From: Flavicella sp964230805
GTDB lineage: Bacteria; Bacteroidota; Bacteroidia; Flavobacteriales; Flavobacteriaceae
Assembly (NCBI GenBank): GCA_964230805.1
Contig: CAXRIA010000021.1
Location: 1-30,083, forward strand
Length of the DNA stretch: 30,083 nt
Reading direction: 5' to 3'
The translations under genes and the position numbers were made by a program. Each line of letters starts with the position of its first letter. Position 1 is the first letter of the stretch. Under the pieces are notes generated by a model that searched no databases, was not told where the DNA came from, and saw nothing but the letters and a program-made list of their open reading frames with translations. Positions 23,145 to 30,083 of this stretch are shown here, in pieces.

Positions 23145-25222
23145 TGGCCCAAGAAATTAGAACATCGCAGGCTTTGCATACATATGGACCTGGAGCGATT
23201 GCAGATTTCCCAGAGCTGTCCGTAATTGTATTGTCACACGATATTCCTCAAAGTAAAAACAAAGTTGAGAATGGACCTTACTGGGGTGAAGACTCGGAAA
23301 ATCCAGCGAATAAACTGGAGGATGACAGACTATCGTTAGCATTCAATGTTGAATGTTTTGTATCTCCTCCTAACTCCGATTCAGCTCACAAGGCAGGGAT
23401 TCAAACTACTCGATTTCCAACTGTACTTCAGTGTCCTATTTCAGGGGAATTGTACGATGTAAGAGAATTGGAAAAAGACAAAAGCAATTACACAGACAAG
23501 AGCTCTCGAGAAGAAAGGACAGTAGATGAAACATTTACAGGTTATCGTTCACCATCTTATAAGTCGAGGAACCTCATTCCTGTTCGTTTTGTGATTGCAA
23601 CGGAGGACGGTCATCTTGATAATTTTCCCTTCGATTGGTACGTACATACAAAGAACAAGAAACCCGAAGAGGTAGGTAAAGGAAATAGGCTATTTCTCAA
23701 AACTAAAGGAAGTACTGCATCATTGAAAAACATTGTATTAGAAAGTAGAAAACAAAATGGAGATTTTGTTTGCAGCATCACCCTTGAAAGAATATTCGAC
23801 CAAGAAGATACTTTTGTTGACCTAAAAGATGCCAGAAATGACTATCTACAATTCGTGGATGGTAAGATGCCTAAACCATGGCTAGGAAGGAGTGAAAAAA
23901 CTAAAGATTTTTTCATGCATACAATTGATGATGTTAAATGGCCTCCTTTTTCTGAATCAACCTCCCAAGAAGAAAAAAATACAATTCTTAAACGATACCC
24001 TAGAACATTACAACGTGGTGCTGGAAACTTGTATTTCCCGATAATTTACAAAGGGATTAGCATTCCAAAGCAAGGATATAAACCAGATGTTCCTGAGGAT
24101 TTTGCCTCAGTTATTCAGAAACAAATAAAAGCCTTGGAGGTAGCTGGTTTACTGCGCAATGAAGCCACCAAGTGCGAGGACTTCATTAAACAATATAAGG
24201 ACGTCCTTTACTCAAACTCAAGTCACCTAGGTTATAGTAAAGATGAAGGTGTGAAAATGATTGAACTTATTTTCAATCAAGCAGAAGAAACAACAGGTCA
24301 GTATACTATCACTCAATTACGGGAACAAGAGTTTAATTGTTTTTTAAATCCTAATATTATAGCTGACAGGAAGGAATGGTATGACTCCAAGATTATTGAT
24401 GGGAGTAACTATAATTTTGCTAGTTCTGGCTTAGTAAAAAAAGTCGTGCTACTCAATAAGATTAGAGAGCTGAAGATTTTTCGAGGATTTACTAGAATCA
24501 AACCTCTAATGTTTGAGGATTTAATATTCGACAACAAGGATGGATTATCGGGACGAAAAAAAAGAGAATCGTTTAGAATTCAAGACCCCCGATTTGATAA
24601 GTACACAAGTACGTTACCTGCAACTGAAGTAAAAGGCGAAGGAATATTCATTCAATTTGATGATGAAGAATTATCAAAGTGGGAAAAGTCCCTTTCGGTG
24701 ACTGAAAGATTTGGAATCATAGCTAATAATTATGCGAATTATAGGGCAGCATTTGAACTCGAAGACGATGAAATACTTTCACCGCGCTATGTAGCACTGC
24801 ATACTTTTTCACATTTACTAATCAATGAACTTTCGATTGAATGTGGTTATGGTAGCTCTTCATTATCGGAAATAATCTATTGTAGCGGACTGAATTCTGA
24901 AAACAAAATGAATGGTATTCTGATTTATACAAGTTCATCCGACAGTGAGGGAACTCTTGGAGGACTAGTTGAGAAAGGTGACTCAGTAATTCTTAATTCA
25001 GTAGTAGAAAAAGCATTGTCCAAAGCGAGGTGGTGTAGCTCAGACCCTCTTTGCATTGAAGATAAGAATGGGAAAGGTTTTATGGGGGTCAATTTAGCGG
25101 CATGTCATTCATGCAGCTTACTTCCTGAAACGAGTTGCTGTAATATGAACAAGTTTTTAGATAGAGGGCTTGTTATTGGAACTCTAGAATCTCCGGTTAC
25201 TGGCCTTTTTGTTAATGATTAG
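23144..25222 (+). CDS. drmB: DISARM protein DrmB (DUF1998)
   Basis: The 692-residue protein is the DUF1998 partner of DrmA. The N-terminus 'EIRTSQALHTYGPGAIADF' is the usual start of DrmB-type proteins. The DUF1998 core is near residues 545-630: 'RYVALHTFSHLLINELS' followed by 'CGYGSSSLSEIIY' and 'GTLGGL'. A cysteine cluster follows, C631, C637, C654, C657, C665 and C666, consistent with zinc binding. No membrane segments or nuclease motifs are seen. Its start overlaps the drmA stop by one base. In the known systems DrmA and DrmB form a complex on DNA. No drmC-type phospholipase-D gene follows, which is the usual next DISARM gene. Confidence 0.9.
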   Translation: MAQEIRTSQALHTYGPGAIADFPELSVIVLSHDIPQSKNKVENGPYWGEDSENPANKLEDDRLSLAFNVECFVSPPNSDSAHKAGIQTTRFPTVLQCPISGELYDVRELEKDKSNYTDKSSREERTVDETFTGYRSPSYKSRNLIPVRFVIATEDGHLDNFPFDWYVHTKNKKPEEVGKGNRLFLKTKGSTASLKNIVLESRKQNGDFVCSITLERIFDQEDTFVDLKDARNDYLQFVDGKMPKPWLGRSEKTKDFFMHTIDDVKWPPFSESTSQEEKNTILKRYPRTLQRGAGNLYFPIIYKGISIPKQGYKPDVPEDFASVIQKQIKALEVAGLLRNEATKCEDFIKQYKDVLYSNSSHLGYSKDEGVKMIELIFNQAEETTGQYTITQLREQEFNCFLNPNIIADRKEWYDSKIIDGSNYNFASSGLVKKVVLLNKIRELKIFRGFTRIKPLMFEDLIFDNKDGLSGRKKRESFRIQDPRFDKYTSTLPATEVKGEGIFIQFDDEELSKWEKSLSVTERFGIIANNYANYRAAFELEDDEILSPRYVALHTFSHLLINELSIECGYGSSSLSEIIYCSGLNSENKMNGILIYTSSSDSEGTLGGLVEKGDSVILNSVVEKALSKARWCSSDPLCIEDKNGKGFMGVNLAACHSCSLLPETSCCNMNKFLDRGLVIGTLESPVTGLFVND

Positions 25223-25250
25223 CATACCTATTATTAAAAAAACTGAAAAT

Positions 25251-25406
25251 ATGAATATAGATGATATTATAACGCTTAGTAAGCGTATGAAAATATACCA
25301 GACCAATAGCGATCAATTGTTTACTGATCTCAATGCTCTTACTAAGGTTGAATTAAACAAAATAAGTGAAGAGAGATTTAGAAACACTTTTAAAAAATGG
25401 GTTTAA
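25251..25406 (+). CDS. Short protein of unknown function between drmB and mcrB
   Basis: From the ATG at 25251 the product is 51 residues, beginning 'MNIDDIITLSKRMKIYQTNS', charged and probably all helical, with no membrane segment and no motif I recognise. An in-frame ATG at 25215 would add 12 residues and overlap the drmB stop by eight bases; either start is possible. The ORF fills almost the whole space between drmB and the mcrB-like gene (13 bases follow it), which argues that it is real and co-translated. It could be an adaptor between the DISARM and McrBC parts or a small regulator, but this is only inferred from position. Confidence 0.5.
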   Translation: MNIDDIITLSKRMKIYQTNSDQLFTDLNALTKVELNKISEERFRNTFKKWV

Positions 25407-25419
25407 AATTTACTAGGAA

Positions 25420-28400
25420 ATGGCAGAGCGTTCAAAAGAATTAATAATGGTTGGATACTTCCTATCTAGGTTTGGTAAGAACAGTCCTCCATCCAGATTA
25501 AATATATCTAAGTGGAAAGATGCTTATAAATTATTTTATGATAAATTAAGCGAGGGCCGCTCTGTTTCGCAGTTCGAACATAGTTTAAAAAATTCGAGAG
25601 ATGTTTTTGACGGTTATTTTTCTGACACTGAAAGAGAAGGTTGGAAAGCTGATGATGGCAGTCCTTCTATACTTTCTGGATATTCTTTAGATATTTATAA
25701 TGACTTTCAAAATCTTAGTGAAGATGAAGTCTTTTTAAAAATAGAGAGTTTCATAAGTAAATCTAATAAAAATGATAACTTTTCTTGGGTGCCAACATAT
25801 AAAGCCATTGTAGAATTTCTAAAAGACAAACAAGATGATCAAGAAGGATTAATAGATCTCTTGAAAGATTCTGGATGTGAGGTATTTAATGATCAAAACC
25901 CAGAGGATAATGTCATTGAATTAGATGAAATTGATCCATTTTCCTTTTTCTGCTATTTAAATAAATATTTTAGACAAAGACTAGAGATTTTGCAAAACCT
26001 AGCAAAATCTATAAATGCACCTCTACCTAAAGATGATCACGGCATTCCATCAGCAAATCCTCAAAAGGTTTGGATGTTTCCATACAAGTATATGCGAAAC
26101 AACAGCGAAATCGATCGTCTTTGGAAATTATTTCACAACGCTTTAGAAAACACTATTTCTGACCAGCAATTCGAGGACGTTTTACACATAAGAGGTGTGG
26201 CACTAACCAAAATTACTGAAGCATTGTTTTATATTGCTCCAGAAACTTATTTCCCAATTAATGGCCCTACTAAGCCGTACTTAGAAGAGGTCTTGGGGAT
26301 TGATCCAATTTTTAAAACTTTTACAGACTATAAAAGTATTCTGGATCAAATAAAATCAAAATCAGATAAGCCATTCTATCAATTATCATATGAAGCATGG
26401 CAATGGAATGACAACTTAGATTCAGAATATAGAGACTTTCAAAAATCAATTGAAAAAAACAGTAATCAAGACCTCGAATTTTATTTTGATTACTTAGAAG
26501 AATTAACTAGGAATCTTAATCTAAATGAGGGTGATAATAGAGTGGTGTTTTCTTGTAAAGGAAACTATCTGAATTTCAATATTGGACAGCGAGTAGCATG
26601 GAGACTTGACCCTAGAAAAGGTAGGCGCTACCATATAATGACTGACCAAGAAATTAATGAAAACTCTGAACCTTTTGACGGTGGCCCAGATCACTATTAC
26701 CATGTTTTTAATGAAAGAGATGAGTTAACGCAAATTAAAAAATCATCATTTAACGCTTCAATAATGGAGCTGTCAAGAACTACCAAATCAGGATATAAAA
26801 AGCACAATAATAAATACTTCGAAAAGGCTGTCTATGACAAAACCTTTAGGAATAAATTCTTAAACATTGCAGCAATGGAAAATGAGGAAAACACCAATGA
26901 TTTAAATCAAATATTTTTTGGCCCACCAGGGACTGGAAAAACATTTCACACCATTAACGAAGCTATTAAAATAGCCGATCCAGAATTTTATAAAATTCAT
27001 AAAAACGACAGAGAGCAATTAAAAGCTCGTTTTAAGTTGTTATCGCTCAACAACGATAACGAATCTGTAGGTCAAATAGGTTTTACTACGTTCCATCAAT
27101 CATTTAGTTATGAGGATTTTATTGAAGGAATTAAACCCAATGAACCTAAAGAAGGTGATGAATTCTTGAAATACGAAATTCAAGAGGGTGTATTTAAAAA
27201 GATCTGTCGTTTGGCTGACGATAGCTTAAATGCTGTTGCGGTTGACACGGAGTCTTTAATATCACTTTCTACAGAAGAGTACGAAAAAGCTCATTTTTAC
27301 AAAATGTCATTAGGCAATACCCAGGATGAAAGTGATAACGAAATTTATGAGTATTGTATAGAAAATAACTGTATCTCCATTGGTTTCGGTAATCAACTTG
27401 ATTTTACAGGAAAAGATGAAAAGGAACTTAGGTCTTTTGGGAATGATAATGATTTAGATTCTTTTTCAATTCAAGCAATGAATCTCTTTAGTAATTATTT
27501 AAAAATTGGGAACTATGTGGTGATTTCCTATGGAAATAAATATGTGAGAGCTGTGGGTAAAGTAACTGGTGATTACGAATACAGAGATGATTCTGAATTG
27601 CCAAACAACCTTCATTATAAGCACTTTAGAAGTGTGGAATGGATTTTTACTGATGAGAAAATTTCAGCAAACGAGATTTACAACAAGAATTTATCCATGC
27701 AAACTATTTACAAGCTGGATAAAAAATACATAAAACAAGAGTTTTTTGTTAAAGAGAAAAAAATAGACACACATAGATTGCCCAAGAATCCAAAAAACTT
27801 TGTGTTCATTGTTGATGAGATAAACAGAGGTAATGTGTCTTCAGTTTTTGGAGAGTTAATCACTTTAATCGAGAAGGACAAGCGCGCTGGTGCAGACGAA
27901 GTACTAAGTGTTACTCTGCCATACTCAAAAGAAACTTTTTCTGTACCACATAATGTTTATATCATAGGAACTATGAATACTGCAGACAGAAGTATTGAGG
28001 CTTTGGACACGGCTCTTCGAAGACGTTTTTCATTTAGAGAAATGCCTCCAAAACCTGAACTTATTAAAACTGTTGGCAGTTTAAAAAGCACCAATGGAAA
28101 ATTGGGTGATATTGATGTAGTTAAGATTTTAAAAACCATAAATAATCGAATTGAAAAACTAATTGATAAAGACCATAAAATTGGTCATTCCTACTTTTTA
28201 AATATTTCAAGTAAACAAGATTTAATAGACACATTTAGAGATAAGGTTATTCCATTATTGGAGGAATATTTCTTTGGTGATTTTGGTAAAATAAGTTTAG
28301 TACTAGGAAGTAGTTTTATTTCAAAAGAAAGTGCAGACGGGGTAACATTTGCCACCTCTAATGACTATGATCCTTCGATAGCAAACGACCTATTAGAAAG

Positions 28401-28458
28401 ATCAGTTTATGAAATAACGAGTGAGAGTAGTTGGGATTTTAAAGCCATTTATGCATAA
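25420..28458 (+). CDS. mcrB: McrB-type AAA+ GTPase/ATPase with inserted EVE-like domain
   Basis: The 1012-residue protein is the motor of a McrBC-type restriction complex, in which an AAA+ ring moves on DNA and activates McrC. The motor has Walker A 'FFGPPGTGKT' (GPPGTGKT 501-508), 'FTTFHQSFSYEDFIEGIKP', Walker B 'FVFIVDEINRGN' (about 793-804) and the McrB sensor 'MNTADRS' (852-858) followed by 'ALDTALRRRFSF'. Between 'IKP' and Walker B an extra domain is inserted, about residues 620-745, with 'FYKMSLGN', 'NCISIGFG', 'LKIGNYVVISYGNKYVRAVG' and 'KVTGDYEY', which reads as an EVE/PUA-like modified-base reader. The N-terminal 480 residues contain further domains that I cannot name, including 'LTKITEALFYIAPETYFPING'. 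mcrC follows after six bases. Confidence 0.9.
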   Translation: MAERSKELIMVGYFLSRFGKNSPPSRLNISKWKDAYKLFYDKLSEGRSVSQFEHSLKNSRDVFDGYFSDTEREGWKADDGSPSILSGYSLDIYNDFQNLSEDEVFLKIESFISKSNKNDNFSWVPTYKAIVEFLKDKQDDQEGLIDLLKDSGCEVFNDQNPEDNVIELDEIDPFSFFCYLNKYFRQRLEILQNLAKSINAPLPKDDHGIPSANPQKVWMFPYKYMRNNSEIDRLWKLFHNALENTISDQQFEDVLHIRGVALTKITEALFYIAPETYFPINGPTKPYLEEVLGIDPIFKTFTDYKSILDQIKSKSDKPFYQLSYEAWQWNDNLDSEYRDFQKSIEKNSNQDLEFYFDYLEELTRNLNLNEGDNRVVFSCKGNYLNFNIGQRVAWRLDPRKGRRYHIMTDQEINENSEPFDGGPDHYYHVFNERDELTQIKKSSFNASIMELSRTTKSGYKKHNNKYFEKAVYDKTFRNKFLNIAAMENEENTNDLNQIFFGPPGTGKTFHTINEAIKIADPEFYKIHKNDREQLKARFKLLSLNNDNESVGQIGFTTFHQSFSYEDFIEGIKPNEPKEGDEFLKYEIQEGVFKKICRLADDSLNAVAVDTESLISLSTEEYEKAHFYKMSLGNTQDESDNEIYEYCIENNCISIGFGNQLDFTGKDEKELRSFGNDNDLDSFSIQAMNLFSNYLKIGNYVVISYGNKYVRAVGKVTGDYEYRDDSELPNNLHYKHFRSVEWIFTDEKISANEIYNKNLSMQTIYKLDKKYIKQEFFVKEKKIDTHRLPKNPKNFVFIVDEINRGNVSSVFGELITLIEKDKRAGADEVLSVTLPYSKETFSVPHNVYIIGTMNTADRSIEALDTALRRRFSFREMPPKPELIKTVGSLKSTNGKLGDIDVVKILKTINNRIEKLIDKDHKIGHSYFLNISSKQDLIDTFRDKVIPLLEEYFFGDFGKISLVLGSSFISKESADGVTFATSNDYDPSIANDLLERSVYEITSESSWDFKAIYA

Positions 28459-28464
28459 GTAGAC

Positions 28465-29718
28465 ATGGCAAGAGTAATACAGGTTTTTGAGTTTGAAAAA
28501 TTAACCCTTCATAAAGATTCGAGGGGTCGTTATTTGCAGCAACGTGAACTGGAGAAACTGTATGAATTTAATGACACAAACAATAATAATTTCTTTACAG
28601 GTGTTCGAGATGGTGTACGATTTAAAAATTATGTTGGAGTCATTCAGTTAGGCGGTTTAACCATAGAGATTTTACCTAAAACTGATAATACCATTTCCGA
28701 GGATTCCGATTTTGAAACCTGGCATGGGGCATTATTAAATATGCTCAAAGTGTGTAAGCATATAAATGTTAATTCAGTTTCTGAAGCCAATTTGAAACGG
28801 AAACACAACTCTCTTTTAGATCTTTATTTTGAGATGTATTTAGAGGAGGTTCAACATCTTTTAAGAGTAGGATTAATTAAACAATATAGACGAGATTCAT
28901 CAAATGTATTGGCTTTAAAAGGTCGTTTGGATTTTAATAAAAATATCCAACATAATCTCATTCACCAAGAAAGATTTTACACCGAACATCAAGTCTATGA
29001 TTTCGAAAATATAATCAATCAAATTATCTTAAAAGGATTGACAATACTTAGTGATTTGACTTATAATTCAGATTTAAAGGATAAGATAGCTAGGCTTAAA
29101 CTGAGCTTCCCAGAAATAAAAGAAATTCCTATTCAAAAACACCATTTCGATAAGGTCAAAAACAATAGAAAAACGGTTGCTTATAATCGAGCATTGCAAA
29201 TTGCAAAAATGATCATTCTTAATTACTCACCTGACATAAGATCAGGACAAGAAAATATGTTGACTCTATTGTTTGATATGAATAAACTGTGGGAGGAATA
29301 CATCTATAGAATGTTAATTCGCACTAAACGAGATGATATTCAGGTGAGTTTTCAAAATAAACAGAAATTCTGGGAAGGTCGAACGATAAGGCCTGATTTA
29401 GTGATTATAAAAAAACAGGATGGTGAATCGGACACCTATGTGATTGACACCAAATGGAAAGTTTTGGATGTTAAAAATCCTAAACCAAGTGATGATGATC
29501 TAAAACAAATGTATGCTTACAATCTCTATTGGAATGCAAATAAAAGTATGCTGTTATATCCAAGCTCAAGAAAGGTAGAGGAGCGCTTTGGCAACTATTG
29601 GAAGGGTAGAGAAATAAATGAGTTAAATCAATGTAAAATTGGCTTTGCAGATATTCTTGATGAGAATTTACAATTAAACTTTGATGTAGGAAATCAAATA
29701 TTATCTAAACTCTTTTAA
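28465..29718 (+). CDS. mcrC: McrC-type PD-(D/E)XK endonuclease subunit
   Basis: The 417-residue protein is the nuclease partner of the upstream McrB. The N-terminal part ('GRYLQQRELEKLYEFND', 'GGLTIEILPKT') is the McrB-contact domain of the family. The C-terminal nuclease has D311 in 'IRPDLVII' and D328-T-K330 in 'YVIDTKWK', a complete PD-(D/E)XK site, followed by 'KQMYAYNLYW'. Length is within the family range. In the known complex McrC cuts both strands after the McrB motor loads and moves on DNA. Six bases separate it from mcrB, and its stop TAA shares a base with the ATG of the next gene. Confidence 0.93.
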   Translation: MARVIQVFEFEKLTLHKDSRGRYLQQRELEKLYEFNDTNNNNFFTGVRDGVRFKNYVGVIQLGGLTIEILPKTDNTISEDSDFETWHGALLNMLKVCKHINVNSVSEANLKRKHNSLLDLYFEMYLEEVQHLLRVGLIKQYRRDSSNVLALKGRLDFNKNIQHNLIHQERFYTEHQVYDFENIINQIILKGLTILSDLTYNSDLKDKIARLKLSFPEIKEIPIQKHHFDKVKNNRKTVAYNRALQIAKMIILNYSPDIRSGQENMLTLLFDMNKLWEEYIYRMLIRTKRDDIQVSFQNKQKFWEGRTIRPDLVIIKKQDGESDTYVIDTKWKVLDVKNPKPSDDDLKQMYAYNLYWNANKSMLLYPSSRKVEERFGNYWKGREINELNQCKIGFADILDENLQLNFDVGNQILSKLF

Positions 29719-30083
29719 TGGCTAATAGCAGACTCTCCAAATCAACATTTATTCGTGGACTACAGTGTGAAAAGTCATTGTATCTCTATAAGCACCATTA
29801 TAAATTAAAAGACCCTACGCCTACATCACTACAAGCAGTATTTGATCAAGGAACTAAAATTGGTATACTGGCACAAGAACTATTTCCCAATGGTGTAGAT
29901 GCTTCTCCCGAAAATCATTTCAAGATGGTTGAGTCCGTGGGAAAGACGGTAGACTTTATCTCTCAAGGCGAATCCATTATCTATGAAGCTACTTTCCTAT
30001 ACAACGATGTCCTCGCTGCATTAGATATCTTGGTTAAAGATAATGATGGTTGGAAAGCCTATGAAGTGAAAAGTTCTACTAAG
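29718..30083 (+). CDS. DUF2779-type protein with PD-(D/E)XK nuclease domain (3' end outside window)
   Basis: The first 122 residues are present; the frame is open to the last base. The N-terminus 'LSKSTFIRGLQCEKSLYLYK' and 'FDQGTKIGILAQELFPNGVD' are the beginning of DUF2779-type proteins, which carry a Cas4-like PD-(D/E)XK nuclease domain and are usually around 500 residues or longer. Near the edge, 'LAALDILVK' and 'YEVKSSTK' supply the acidic residue and E-x-K of such a site. C17 could belong to the iron-sulfur or zinc cysteine set found in related nucleases, but the other cysteines would be further on. Its ATG overlaps the mcrC stop by one base, so it belongs to the operon. Confidence 0.8.
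   Translation, partial: MANSRLSKSTFIRGLQCEKSLYLYKHHYKLKDPTPTSLQAVFDQGTKIGILAQELFPNGVDASPENHFKMVESVGKTVDFISQGESIIYEATFLYNDVLAALDILVKDNDGWKAYEVKSSTK

Noticed and set aside
25222..25420. A drmC (phospholipase-D) gene after drmB
   Set aside because: Only a short unrelated ORF fits here, and no HxK motif pair was found in the genes that follow.
12044..30083. Second copy of the tRNA 3' end as attachment site
   Set aside because: I saw no convincing repeat of the tRNA end by eye within the window; a computed search to the right would be needed.
1..30083. CRISPR arrays or long tandem repeats
   Set aside because: No regularly spaced repeats were seen; A/T runs in the island are ordinary for the base composition.

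Overview
The window looks like chromosome from a member of the Bacteroidota, most likely a flavobacterium. The reasons are the low G+C content, the neighbourhood ftsX / DUF3098 / uppP / truB, the lack of Shine-Dalgarno sequences before most genes, and several promoters of the Bacteroidota type (TTTG, about 19-20 bases, TAnnTTTG). No rRNA, CRISPR array, insertion sequence or integrase was seen.

Left part, about 1-12,050, is ordinary chromosome. A tight forward operon carries the end of ftsX, a small DUF3098 membrane protein, uppP (undecaprenyl-diphosphate recycling) and truB (tRNA pseudouridine 55). It meets a reverse gene of a flavobacterial family often mislabelled 'ABC transporter ATPase', then a putative lipoprotein gene that overlaps tail-to-tail with recX. 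Next is a reverse operon for a tripartite RND efflux pump: a TetR-type regulator, a TolC-like outer-membrane channel, a lipoprotein adaptor and an RND permease. It ends at a strong 15-bp hairpin terminator. The tetR promoter fits the Bacteroidota consensus and carries an inverted repeat that is a good candidate for the autoregulatory operator. A divergent trans-polyprenyl diphosphate synthase follows, then a tRNA with anticodon CAU and its terminator.

Right part, from about 12,050 to the end, is more AT-rich and reads as a defence island beginning at the tRNA gene. After a YbjQ-type protein with two zinc ribbons comes a broken XRE-type regulator with an intact promoter. Then a run of same-strand genes, with gaps of at most about 30 bases, extends past the right edge: C5-cytosine DNA methyltransferase (DrmMII-like), a large DrmE-like protein, a NERD-nuclease/UvrD-type helicase, DrmA helicase, DrmB (DUF1998), a short unknown protein, an McrB-type AAA+ protein with an EVE-like domain inserted in its motor, the McrC nuclease, and the start of a DUF2779 nuclease-like protein.

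The most interesting point is this operon. It looks like a class 2 DISARM system with no drmC in the window, with a NERD-helicase gene inside it and translationally tight linkage to an McrBC module and a further PD-(D/E)XK protein. It may be one composite system in which DISARM parts sense or process incoming DNA and McrBC or the extra nucleases cut it. A C5-cytosine methyltransferase in the same operon as McrBC, which in the classical case cuts DNA with modified cytosine, raises a self-tolerance question that can be tested. The function of the composite is inferred; family assignments rest on visible motifs, sizes and order.
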